DNA of 15,004 bases from Candidatus Omnitrophota bacterium (GTDB lineage Bacteria > Omnitrophota > Omnitrophia > Omnitrophales > Aquincolibacteriaceae): the NCBI GenBank assembly GCA_023247135.1, contig JAHFHB010000013.1, positions 1-15,004 on the forward strand. Reading direction: 5' to 3'. The position numbers and the translations under genes were made by a program. The notes beneath the pieces were generated by a model, which did no database searches, was not told where the DNA came from, and worked only from the letters and a program-made list of their open reading frames with translations. This document shows, in pieces, positions 1-12,400 of the stretch (positions are counted from its first letter, which is position 1; every line of letters starts with the position of its first letter).

Positions 1-421
1 TGCCATCACTCAAAGATCCGCTGGATTCTGTTGCCGAATCTTTTGTGATGCTGGTATAGCTCAAACCGATGCGTTTTGTGGGCCGGGTTTTGCTAGTGCT
101 CATGACGTTAAAAATATCAATTCCAAAAGTTGGCGTAAGCCATCCATTCACCTCGTTAATGGATTCGCCACCCGTATTGATCCATTCAAAAACTTGATCC
201 CGGGGGTTCGCGGGTGCATGAGCTACCAGCGAATCAACTTTAGAACTCTTATCCTTGTAGTCAGGCGATTTGTCGAACTGGTAGCCTGTGCCGGCAAGCG
301 CCCTTTTGATTTTCCGTTTTTCATTTCCATCACGAATATCAAGGCGCAAGAGGTCTTTGACATCCTTGTATTGCGGTGTCGTGATGAGCACCGCTTTAGG
401 CGTTGCCCCTGGCACCTGCAC
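1..421 (-). other. Module M23 (C-terminal part cut by the window edge)
   Basis: Fragment residues 4862-5001. Strand PKAVLITTPQYKD, helix VKDLLRLDI, KIKRALAGTGYQFDKS, RDQVFEWINTGG, then RIGLSYTSITKDS. The closing signature is not reached before the window ends. Confidence 0.5.
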
Positions 422-3400
422 TTCTTCTTCGCCGGTTTCTTTCCCTTCCCCCTCGCCGCTCACGACTATACGCTCGCTTTCCCCTTTTTCCTTTCCCCTT
501 TCCCCTTCTTCCCCCGTCACGGCGATGAACTGGATGGTTAAGGCATTGGGGTTGCCGGCGGGTACCACAAAAACAGTGGTTCCAAAATCGGAGAATACTT
601 TTTGAACAAGTTCCGGTTTGGCATACACGGCTAAAAATCTATTTTTGAAATTACGGAAACCCAAAACAGCATTGTCTTCACCCGCAATGACTCGAGATAT
701 TCCAGCCGCCGCGAGAACAACTCCATCGCCTTGGGTGAGCTTAAAGTGCGTCACTGGCGGAGAGGCTCCAGGCCCACCGGGCCATTCCTCTACATCGAAA
801 GTAAACGCTTCGGCCCGCAAAGCATTTTTATTTTTACCCACTTGAATTCTGAGCCTGGCTCCCACTTTTGCGGGAGAAATTTGACCGATTTCCCCTGGCC
901 CCCAAAAGTTGATTGACTGTATAATTTCCGGAGGGTTTTGTTCTTGACCTGTGAGACGTCCACGGCCGGCCACAATGAACTCGAAAGGCCGATAGACTTT
1001 GCCTTGTAATTCTGACGCCGGAATACTGCGAAATGCGCCGCTCAAGGGCTTGTCTTCCGGCTCCGGCACAAGGCCAAAAGCTGTTTTCACATCGTCTTCA
1101 TTGGCCACATGAATACGGTAACGATCCCCATTCGTTAAAACGCCCTCTAAAAGATCCTGACAAAGGGCCAAATCCCCTTCAATCCACAATTGCCAAAAAG
1201 CTTTCTCAAAGTAAAAATTGAATATTTTATTTTTTCCAGCCGCATCAATTTTCACCCCCTGAAAACCGGCTAAAATCAGCTTATCGCTGTTATCCTCTCT
1301 TTCGCCCTTGCTATTGAGATTAGAAATCGAAATACTGCCCGCCGGTGTTTCACCACCCGGTAAAGTAATCCAAACTTGTTGTTTTTTGCCTCTGACATTT
1401 CCGAAAAAGTGAAAATGCTGCCCTGGCGTATTGCTGCTCTCCCAATAGGCGTATTGCGTTTTGCTTTTTTGGGCTCTGCGAATTACAGTCGTTTTGCCCC
1501 TCACATCATCTTCGCCTCGCTGATAACCACCTTGGTCGACCAGCACCTGTCCGATTTCATCGTAATCGGTCAGCAGGTCGGGCGTCATGGCTGCGACACT
1601 TTCGCCATCGTTATCAAGACGAATGACCACGAGCTTATCGGGATGATCAAAGATCAGGCCGCGGTCTTTGACAAAGGTAAAATATTTTTGAATGCCCGGC
1701 GACTGTTTCTCAAATGCCCTAAGCTCTTTCATAAACCCATTCATTTGCCCATTGAAACTCTTCACCGGCATCCCCCGCAAGGTGAAATGCATGGTGGGGC
1801 GACCGCTCTTACTCTCCGTTCCGATATGCAGACTGCCGGTTTCAGGCTTGTGAAATAAATCAAACTCCGCTTCGGCTGTTGCTCCTATCGAATCAGCGGC
1901 GCTTAACTGTCCGATCCAGGTGTTGCTGTGCATTTGCAAACTGAAAAAAGGACCCGCAGGCTCCAACCTCTGAGGGATTGAAACCCAACCATATGCTTTC
2001 AGTGTCTGCACCACTTCCAGCAGTTTTTGCTTTTGTTTCTGATCCTTAAAAACGTTCACTTGGGGAATATTCGATTTTCTAAGAAAACTGAAACTTCCCG
2101 GCCAAACAAGCGGTTTGACGGCCGCAACTGTCAGCTTCCTCTCCTGATGCGGCAGGTTCAGCAGCGGGGTCGCGTCTTTAGCGCCCTGGGGAATGGCTAG
2201 CAAAGCCTCCGCGGCGGCAAGAGAATCGTTTTGTTGTAGGGGCAGGTCCGTGACCTGCCCGGCATTGTCCGAGGTCTCACGGGCCGGTTGCGAACCGGCC
2301 CCTACAGAAACATCTTCACGCTCAACACGTACGACAAACTTTAATTCGGGAAGATCCAGCATAAATCCAAGACCAGGCACATAGCGCATAGCATCCGCTG
2401 GAATTTCATAGCCGAGAAAACCCGGGGCCATCAACGCTTGAATTTCCTCTTCAAAACTTTCAGGAAGTTCTTTCAAAACCACATAAAGTTCGCGGCGTTG
2501 TTTCTTACCTTCAGGAATGATTTTAACCGCAGATAAATTTCTGGACGCCCCAAGATTGACGGAAGCAAGATCCACCTTAACACGGCTACTAGCATCGACT
2601 ACATAGGTGACCAATCGCGATTGACCCGCTTCTTGTTCGAAGTGGATGTAGTGACTCCCCTCATTGAGCATACCGGCCAGGGTATCTCTCGCCACGGAAA
2701 CATTCGCCTCAAATATAAAGTTTTTAGCGGTTTGTCCTTTGGGATGGGATAGAACATTTCCGGCACGTCGGAACACTTCATAGCCCAGCGGATTAAAAAT
2801 CTCTTCCTGGGCTTTTTCCATAACGCGGTCTTGAGAATTCGGCATGCGGAAGACGCGCGTAATATCCGCCGCCTGGTCCGAAACGGCAAACTCGTTCGCC
2901 AATGATGCTTTGAGCGGGGCTACCCCCCCCACGTCATTGCGAGGAGCTGCAGGCGACGAAGCAATCTCTGAATCTGCCGAGGTTTCGCGGGCCGGTTTGT
3001 CCGCCTTAGGCGGATCCGCCGTAGGCGGAGAACCAGCCCCTACATCTGGCTTAGTTTTAACAGCCCGTTTGATGACAAAATTAACCGGAATCGGGTTCCC
3101 GTTGCCGTCATCCAATTGAATTTTCTTTCCTGGCTTAACGCCAAGTTCCACCAATTTGTCCCGGATATCTTGGGGCAAAGAATCTACGGTAAAAACCAGG
3201 TCGATCATGCCGCCTTTTTTTGCCTTGATTGCGTCAAATGCAACAAGGCCCACCGTGGTTTCTGGGAATCTATGCTCCAAATCCAGCCGAAAGTCCTGGT
3301 TTGCCGTTCTCAGATCCTTCCTGGTTAACTCAAAGTGCATCCGAACACCGTTTTTAGCACTTCCTGTCACGTAGGCAGTAATCCCGCGCGCTACTCGTGC

Positions 3401-6400
3401 GCTTTTGGACCGCGGCAGGTAGAGCCAAAACGTAGCTTTGTTGCGACTTACGGGATCGGGCCACATGATTTCTGTGGATTCGAGATAAAAGGGTTTATCT
3501 CCCGTAAAACGCGGTTTAATGCCTGCCGCTTTCAATTTTCCTTTGATACCCGGAACCGTCAGTGGTTCGATGAGAGCGGCTTTTTCCTGCTCTATGGATC
3601 CCCGCTTTTGCGGGGATGACACGGGAGGAGATAATGGCGCATCTGTCCCTTTTTCGGTGTTTGATACCTGCTCGCTGGGTTTACTTGTGTCTTGTGTCTT
3701 GTCACTTGTGACTTCTTCCGGCGGACGGCGCAGATACGGGGAATTGAAAGCTACTTGCCAACGACGAAGCGGGGTTCCCTTTTTGTCAACGGCCGGCGGG
3801 TCAATTAATAACAGGTTGTAAGCCCCCATATCCGCCGCATAAAAAGCAACGTCATACCATTTTTCTGTATCGATTTTTGCTAATTCCTCAGGGCTGTAGG
3901 CTCCAGAATCGCGAAGGGCCTGCACGTGTTTTTCGCTAAATTGCAATTGAAGCGGTTCATGGAAGCGAAATCTGAAGCCCTCAGGGCCCAGGGGCGCTTT
4001 TTCAAGATCAGCCGCAGAAAGAGTTTCAATCTCATCGGGCAGCCAGTTCAATCCTTCCCGCTTGCCCCAAAGGTGAATGGCCTTTACTTCGTCACCCGAG
4101 GTTTCCGACACCATGAACATATCACCGGGACGATCTTTCAACCTTACAATCGTGCCGCGGTTAAACTCAGGAGCCATGCCTGCCTGTTCAATTTCTGAAT
4201 TAGGTATTGTGTCCCCGGAATTGAAGCGAATGACGAGCTTGAGTTTAGGATGATCGAGAATGAAGCCTTTGCCATCCACATAGCGGATCTCATTTTCAGT
4301 GAGCTTGTAGCGCGTAACAAAATCTTCGGTCAGTAGTTTCTTCAGCGCCTTTTTCACAGACGCCGTTTCTTTGGCCAGCGTGATATAGATTTCAGACCGG
4401 TTCGTGCCCTGCCCCTCGACCAGGTGCCATCCGGTTATTTGAGACGGGCTGCCCAATAGCACTTTTTTTCCCACATACCCCATACTTTTCTTTACTTCGC
4501 TATTGTGCCAATTCATCAAAAGATCGAGTTCTGCCTTGATTTTTTTATCGCCGTCAGCTTTCTGGGCACTCATTCCGAAAGAGATGTCCAGGGCATCATT
4601 GTTCATCTCTTTCGGATTCGCCGGCATTACCAAGGACTGCGACATATCCCAAAAAACACGTCGTTGATCCGGCCCCGCGAAATTTTTATCAATCTGTACT
4701 CTTAAATGAGGATGGGTAAATTCCGGGCCTTCTCGTTTCGCGACAAAAACTCCGCCGTTTTTGTCGGTCCAATTGCCCATTTTGACCTTGTAGGACGTGT
4801 CCTTGAAAGCTTCCGGCACGGAATTTTTCTTCAACTCGAGATTTCTGACTTGGGTTACATGCGCTGTCAGATCATGCGCGTCTTTAGGCACCGCGAATTC
4901 GTCGGTTGCGACTAAGGTACCAAGTGGTAATGGCGCGTCTGTCCCTTCTTGGGTGTCCGTCACCTGCTCGACCTGCTCGTTGGACTTACTTGTGTCTTGT
5001 GCCTTGTCGCTTGTGACTTCTTCCCCGCTCTCCCCTTCGCCTGCATCCTCATAGCTAATCACAATGCGGAAATCCTTGTTGTCAATAAAAAGACCGTGAT
5101 CTCTGTCAAAACGCACCAGTGATTGAATTGCGGGATCCTTGGTGCGTTCGAACGCAAGATCCGCGAAATCTTTTAAGCGAAATTTATTATCTGCGTTCAA
5201 GTTCTCAAGCTTGATGAAAAGAACTGGTTTATTTTCTGCTTTGTCGTGCGCGAGATAAACAACCGGATCCACTCTGAAGTTGGCGAGCTGCAGCGGAGGA
5301 ATGTCGACAGGTACGTTTCCAGTATCAATCAAATCAAGTCGCAAGGCGGTCATGTGCCCCCAAAAGCCGTGGCCTTTGAGCACCACAATGTAAGGCTGTG
5401 TTTCGAACCCCTTCCAGAGGCTAAGAGAACGAAAGTTATTTGCGTTATCCTTCTCCACTGTGACGAATACGCCCTTTTTCGCAACCTCATCCTCCAAACC
5501 AATCTCCGAAGGTAAGTCGGCGCTGTGGGGAGTAAACCCGGAGCCTTTCAGGAATTCCGCAGCGGCTTGTTTCGTCAACACATCGCCTGATTTCACCGGA
5601 AGCAAAGGTGTGAGTTCATGCGCATCCGGCGGTAAATCAAACGGGCCGAGCGGTTCGCCATCCGTCAATACGGGCAGCGCCTCTGAATCTTTGGCGGTCT
5701 TAAAGTTAATTTCATAAGCGGGCGGATTGTCACCGATGAGCTCAAGACCGGCGGGCCGGATATCGGCAAACTGACCGAGATACACGCCGAGATCATTGGG
5801 TTCCGGCAAAAAGCCAGCCTTTTCAAACTCCCGTTTTAAGATCCCTTGAAGTATCAGTGGAGTACTGCCATCACCATTGCCTTCGCCAAAATCAAAGATT
5901 TTTCCAAAATAGCGCTCTGCAGGGAAGATTTCGCCGGCTGCAGGATTGTCCGGTTTAAACTCTTCTTTACGGGCTTTACGAATTTTAAGCTCTGAATCAA
6001 TGCCTGTGCCCTGCGCCATTTGAATCTCAAAAATCCAGCCATCCTTTTCAATAAAGAATGTAACTTCGTCCTTCAAGACCTCTGTTCCGCCGGCATCGTA
6101 AGTTCGCTTGATCACAAGACCCGGGAAGGCGGCTATTTCAGGGGCAGGTGCGTCCGCGGGCGTTGTGCGCATTTCGGAACGGACGGTAGATTTTTCTCGT
6201 GTCGTTCCCGCATTCCTTCCCTCGTCATTCCCGCGGACGCGGGGATCTGTGTCTGTTGATCCTCGCTTCCGCGAGGATGACGAAACGGCGATTGGCGGGG
6301 ATGACGCAGGGGTGGTTGGCGAGAATGACGCAACACCATCAGTGTTGCGTACATGACTGTCCTCGTCTCCTGACGAGAGCAGGGATGACACACCACTGAA

Positions 6401-9400
6401 AAAATTCACAGGCAGTGATGAGGTAATGGCGAAGGGCCCTGCCAGAACAGCGGCACCTATTTTCTGCCGCAACTCGCTGCGCGCCGCCGTCACCGCAGAA
6501 AGAATTTCGCGGGCACGCGCCAAAATTGCTGCTGAACTCGTGTCGGGTTGACTCAAACGGTTTGTATAGTCTGGGCTATTGAGACGTTGCATCACCTCGT
6601 AGATCATTTCATCCGTGAAAGGCCCATTGCCCGCGCGCTCGAAACCGATCATCTGGCCGATCAAAATCGCGTCGGTAAAGAAGCGGACGTCTCTTCCTGT
6701 TATCATTCTTTGAGCCGACGTACGCGCAAACGCAAAGTCAAGAAACGCTTGCGCCACATTCGTTGGAGTCTGAGCATCCGTCGGTGGAGTATTCGTTGGC
6801 GGATTCCCCGCTGTGCCCTCATCGCTCACCGTTGTCTGTGCTTTTGGTGCGGCATACACGAGTTTTAATTTAAAATCTCTTATAAGACCCGCCCATTTTT
6901 GCTTACCGCCGTCCGCACTGAGGTCATACATCTCAAAAGCACCCTCTTGTGTGATGCGCCAAGCCTGCATGCCATTTTGCGCATTCCGAAATCGGATCAC
7001 GGCTACAGATTCCGACTTTTCGCTCTGACCGGTCCAGATATCTACGAAGCTTTTAACAATACGCGAAGGAGTCAACCGAATGGTGCTTGATAAAGTTAAA
7101 CGGCCGGCAAGTTCATCAGCCTTTTCAGGAGGACTAAATTGGGCATAACTCCCCAGTGTCGGGTGCATAAACTGAATCACGCCTAAAAAATCGCGGCGCT
7201 GCCAGCCCCATTTTTCAAACACGGCGCGGCCCATTTCATCCCATTGTTCCAGTGCTGTGGAGGCGGTCAGTGTCGCTTTTATCCCTTTTGCAGATGGATC
7301 CCCGCTAGAAGATTGCCTGAATGACGCAACACCATCAGTGTTGCGCACATGACTGTCCTCGTCTCCTGACGAGGGCGGGGATGACACAGGGGGGATTGCC
7401 GAAGAACCGGCCCCCACAGGCACGGTGGCGCGAGCAAGCATGGCCTCGCCGGTTGGGCCCCAGAGAAAAACGGTGGCGATGTCGGGCGGGTTGACCTGCC
7501 CAAGATAAATCATTTCCGGGCTGCGGATAAACGGGATCCCGGAAAAAATCTTCACGTCCCGGCCAACCGCGCTGGAGTCTTTCAAGGGATTCGCTGAAAT
7601 TTTGAAAGCAAATTGAAGCGGCGCATCCGCCGCCGAGGGCACAAATAATTTTTCAAACGGGAGTGCTTGCGGCTCCTCGCTGGGCGAATCAGGCAGAGAC
7701 ACCGCAAGCTCACTCTCATCGTTGGCATGGATCGTTAGCCTGGTAATAAAATCGCCCCCCCGTCCCTTATTCCGCAAGCCCAGGGCGAGATCGATTGTTT
7801 TGCTGCGATATTTGGCTACAATCACCTGTTCATCTTTCTTTAAAACCCACGTCGCATCATTCCCCTGCGGAATACGCGCAATTTCAGGATGGCCGTTCAA
7901 GAAGCGGATCAAATCATCTTGGGACTCAATGGGTTTTAACGAAGTGTCTGAGATTGCTTCGTCGCCTGAGGCTCCTCGCAATGACAATTTTTTAACACCT
8001 TCGTCATTGCGAGGTCCCGAAGGGGCCGCGGCAATCTTTTGGATTGCTTCGTCGTTCCCTACGGGAACTCCTCGCAATGACGACGAATTCGCATCGAGGA
8101 ATACGACCGGCATGCCAAGCGGTGCCAAAGGATTATTTTTGGCCGAGGGTCCAGCCACTAAATCCACAGGCCTGCCGATCTCAATGCCGCGCACCCGCAT
8201 GCGCTCGCGAGTTTCAGCATCCAGGCCCTCGAGCCATACCACCAGCCGGCGAGTGCCATCCGGACGTTTTAACAAATCAGTCGTTTTGACCGGCAGACGC
8301 AAATAGCCGTCTTCAGCCGCTGCTCCATCGGGCAGCCGGATATTCAAAGAAGCTCCCGCCAAATTATCATCCGCAACATCAAAATTGAGCGTGACATACC
8401 CAATGTCCGTCCTAAGAGGCAGTTTGACTCTCAGCCATGGCGTCGCCTGATCTTTCGAGGCCAGCGTAATTCCCTCACTTTCAAAGACCCATTGCGAATT
8501 GAAACGATCGCGCTCAACGGCACCCAATGCAGTGAGCAATCCCTTAAAATCTTCTCGGCCCCAAAGCTCCTGCGACTTCCCGGGGACAAATGCAGGCTCG
8601 GGCGCCGATTCCGCCGTCACCACAAACCGCATGCCAAGCGGCTGATTGGGTTTTTGAGGACTATTCTCAGACCGAAGAGATTCCGTGATTTTTCCAAGCT
8701 CAATGCCGCGTTCTCTCAGCTGGCGTACATCGATGGCATTCAGCTTTCCAAGGGCAATGCGCACCAGAGAACTCGCACTTTCATCCTCGGATACTTCCAC
8801 CTTTTTAACCGGAATTTCAATTCGGGGCAGAGTTTTATTTTGCCGGTCCTGCAGCTCGACACTCAGGCTCATGCCTTTGTCCTTTGAAATCGTCAGTGCT
8901 GAAATCGCGTAAGTATCTCCCGCGCCATGCCGGAACCAGTTAATCATTTGATCCGGTGTCATTGAACGCGCAATATTATTCCATTCATTTTCAACCACCC
9001 ACTGGGAAGCAGCGGGCCCTCGCCACTGCGGCCTGGGATCAAGCTCAAAACGGGGGTCCAGCCATTCCTTCATCTCCTGTGCGGTCTTGATTTCGCGCAT
9101 GGGCATGGTCATGACCGCTGCCATATTTGCCGCAACAGGCGCCATCGGTTTTTCGGCTGAAGCGGCAGCAGCGCCCCCCGTGAATTTAAACTCCACCACG
9201 AGTTTGAGAGTTTCGGAATCCAGAGTCAGGCCGCCTTTTGGATCCCACTGGGTAAAATCCCTTGCAAAGGTGTCGAGGAATTTCTTAAATTCAGCTAAAC
9301 GGTCTATCTGGGACTGAAGCACCTCGGCATTATCAAACACCATCGTCACGTAAATTTCAGGCCGGCCGGTCTCCGGATTCATTCCAATGTTGGCTTGACT

Positions 9401-12400
9401 GATCCCTTTCCAGCGTGCTAAAGAACTCCCCCTCTTGCCAATCGTCAAATTCAAAAGCTCCGAAGTAAGCGTCACCCCGATTTCAGGCGCTTTCACCCCA
9501 ACCGCTTTATTCGGAACAATCTGCCGACGCAGCGTCAGTATCTTTCCGGTAACGCCTGCAAAATTAAAAGCCGTTTCTCCGGATTTCGCTATTTGAACAC
9601 CCTCTTTCGTAGTGCTCATCAAACGAACCATGTCTGAATCTTTCAACATCCCTGCAATCTCCGCATTTGTGACCTTGCCCTGTTTATCACTGAGGAGAAA
9701 ATCCAGAACACTGCGCGTGTATTCCGGCGCCGCAGCGGTTGAGACCAATTCCGGGGACACTTTACTGAATTCGTTTTGTGAATTACGTATTGTGTCCCCG
9801 GAATCAGCAGCAGATTGACTTTCCGGCCACTGGATGACTTGACGGAGCATTGCACGGAAGATGCCCTGGCCTTCCAGGAACTCGATGAAAGTTTCCGGAA
9901 TGCTTGCGAGTGCAACTTTCCAGTCATTTCCCTTTGTCACAATGCCCCGATAACCAAGGGGTATCCGTTCTGTAGATTTCGCGGGATCGCTGCTGCGGCT
10001 GTAGCTCAACAGTACATCCTGAGGGGAACCCTCGTCGGAAACCGGACTCGAGAGCTCCAGGCTGTGTCCACCGCCCAGAAATTTATATTGGATTGTCGTC
10101 TCGCTCGGCATCGTGACCAATACATCAAAAAAACTGCTCGTCGAATTGTTACCGTACAAACCCGGCGCTGTAGGCCGCAGGTTCGGACTTTTTCTCAGAA
10201 ACGCTCTCACTTCCGCCTGCTTACTGATTAACTTCCATTCGCTCAGGTCTGCCACAGGCGGTGTTACAGGTGCAGCGGCCGGCGCCGGCACATCGGCGGC
10301 GCCGCGGACCTCTACCGGCTCAAGGCGAATGACAAATTTGACATCGCCAAACTGCATGATGAGCCCGCGGCCGGGCACAAACTCCAGACGACTGTCCGCA
10401 ACCGGCCAATCCGCGGGCAGTCCGTTTTTAGCAAAGGCTTTTAGACGCTTCTTTGTTTCACCGGCAACATCTTTGAAGGTGAAAAAATAGGTGCGTTGGG
10501 TTTGGCCAGGCGGGGCCAGAATTGAAAAATCCGCCAGGTCCGCCTGCTCGGCTAATTGCAACTCGCGTCCGCTAAAACCTGAAATCTGAAATGAAATTTT
10601 ATGACTGGATTTTGGGCCAGCGCGTAAGCCCCATACGACGATATCGACAGCGGGAGTTTTATCCCCCGTAAAAACAGCGGGCAGGGGGATGCTCATATTG
10701 AAATTACTCGCAGAGCCGCCGCCGACATTGAGCCTTTTATAATGTTCTCCATTACGAATAATCATTCTATCGCCGCTTGCCGGTGACGACGCTGTAACAG
10801 TTTTGATATTCGCCATTTTGCGCACCTGCTTCTCAAAATCGGTGCCCTTTAAAACTCTACGGATATCTTCAGACTTTGGCGGTCCCTCAAGCGACAGGTC
10901 GAATATTTCCGCAACCGCAACGGCCTCTGCAGGAATAGCGAATTCATCAGCCTGCACGATGGGTCCCCGCTTTCGCGGGGATGACGAAGTAGTAGTGTTT
11001 GGGGATGACACAGGGATGGTTGGTATTGTGTCCCCGGAATCTTTGCCTGCAACCTCAACGCGCCAAAGGTAGGTGTCGGTCTCCACCTCGATAAAACGGC
11101 CCGGCTCAAAGCGAATTTGCTCGGGCGTGAAATTGAGTTGAGAAATCATGCGCTCACGACTTCCGGCCAAAAGCGTAGTCAGCTTTGCATCCATTTCTTT
11201 TAGCGTGATGATGACCTCGCGCTTTTGGGTCTCATCTCCTTCAAAAACACGCACATTGGAAACAATATTCGGCTGGAAAGTTGCGACCAAGAGATCAGAA
11301 CTTTTAGGGTTTACCGCAGGCCAGACTTCCCAATTGTAAGTCCCGTCTACCACACGGAACAAGCGCTGGGCCTGGCCGGGAACAGCAGAACCCGGACGCG
11401 TAAAATAACCCGACGATAGCCTGGCCCGAGTCACGCCGGTCGGCCTCTTCTTTGAAAATTGATTTCTGGTCAGGACAAAAATAGGCTCAGACTTTTTAGC
11501 AGCCCCGGCCTCGTCAATTCTGGCCTGGATTAGCGCGGACGTGTTTTCAAATCCGATCTCAAACAACGGCATATTCTGTGCCGCTTCAGCCACGACCGTC
11601 TGAATTTTGTCAGGGGAAGCAGCGCTCAGCTCAAAAAGCGGCATCAAGTCCTTGAACCGGCTCATCCGGTTTTGTGCTGCGCTAGGTTTTGGAGATGGTT
11701 TTTCAGTAACCTCAACTGTTCGGGCGGCGTCAAAAATGTTTTTGAATTTGCCCGCGCCGCCGATCATGACGCGGCTGGTGGCGTTTTGCAGCACAATCAC
11801 GTCATCGCCGCGAATCAACTCATAGTCGCCATCTTTCAGGCTGGGGCTGGCAAAAACGACATCGTTCATGTAGTTGTAAACTGCGTCCAGAAATGGATCG
11901 GCGGCCGCACTGAGTTCAATCAAAAGAGTGTCACGGTCTGAGGGTTTATTTGTGTCCCGACCGTGCAACTGAACATCCGCAACGGTCAATGTGCCGACCA
12001 TCGTATGAATTTTTAATACGATTCTTCCGTCCGCCTCATAGGTTAATTGGGGCAATGTAAATATGAAATCACCATCCATACCCAAGTGCACTTCATCCGC
12101 CTGATTGGTACTCAGCCCTAATGACAAATGGCGCTCCGGATAGCCGGAAGTAAAGAGGTTTTCCTGCGCTGAAGAGAGTATCTCTGCTGGCCAATCTTTT
12201 GAGGTATGAATATTCAAGCCAGTGCCCTGCGCCAATTGCTGCAGAATTTCTCCGCGTTTTTCTGGGTCGGGGCTATTCTTGAAAGCAGCCACAGTCGCGC
12301 GATATGACACGAATTTCTCGCTGCCATCCAGCATCAATTGTTGTCTGACCGAAACAGGCACAAAGGAGGCATTGCCCTCATGCACCAAAACCGCCGGTTC

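Noticed and set aside
1376..1858. A 160-codon plus-strand ORF
   Set aside because: It is antisense to modules M20 and M21, which have the full module signature in the minus frame. I saw no ribosome binding site or domain supporting it.
2599..2889. Short minus-strand ORFs in a second frame (also at 790, 5854, 6133, 9643, 10849, 13432 and others)
   Set aside because: All are in the frame one base off the open frame and have composition of out-of-frame translation (Arg, Ser, Leu, Trp-rich). They overlap the giant CDS fully.
3044..3120. DDGNGNP and similar Asp/Gly/Asn-rich turns as RTX, dockerin or other calcium-binding loops
   Set aside because: They are isolated, without the nonapeptide periodicity of RTX or paired dockerin loops, and are simply the turn before the closing strand.
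6391..6460. Possible transmembrane segment around AAVLAGPFAITSSLPV
   Set aside because: The uncharged stretch is interrupted by Pro, Ser and Thr and has weak hydrophobicity; at most a buried helix.
7946..8083. Possible CRISPR array because of three similar units close together
   Set aside because: Units alternate in orientation, spacing is irregular (about 2 and 15 bases), and no spacers of constant length exist. They are palindromic dispersed repeats.
7722..8306. A 194-codon plus-strand ORF, the longest closed ORF in the window
   Set aside because: It lies antisense to the giant frame, spans M11, a linker and M12, and its product is rich in Ser, Arg and Pro with no recognisable fold; part of it is translated type 1 repeat. 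It is a shadow ORF.
10963..10985. Rho-independent terminator at the GC hairpin
   Set aside because: There is no T-tract on the coding strand after the stem, the reading frame continues through it, and the same element recurs in other linkers.
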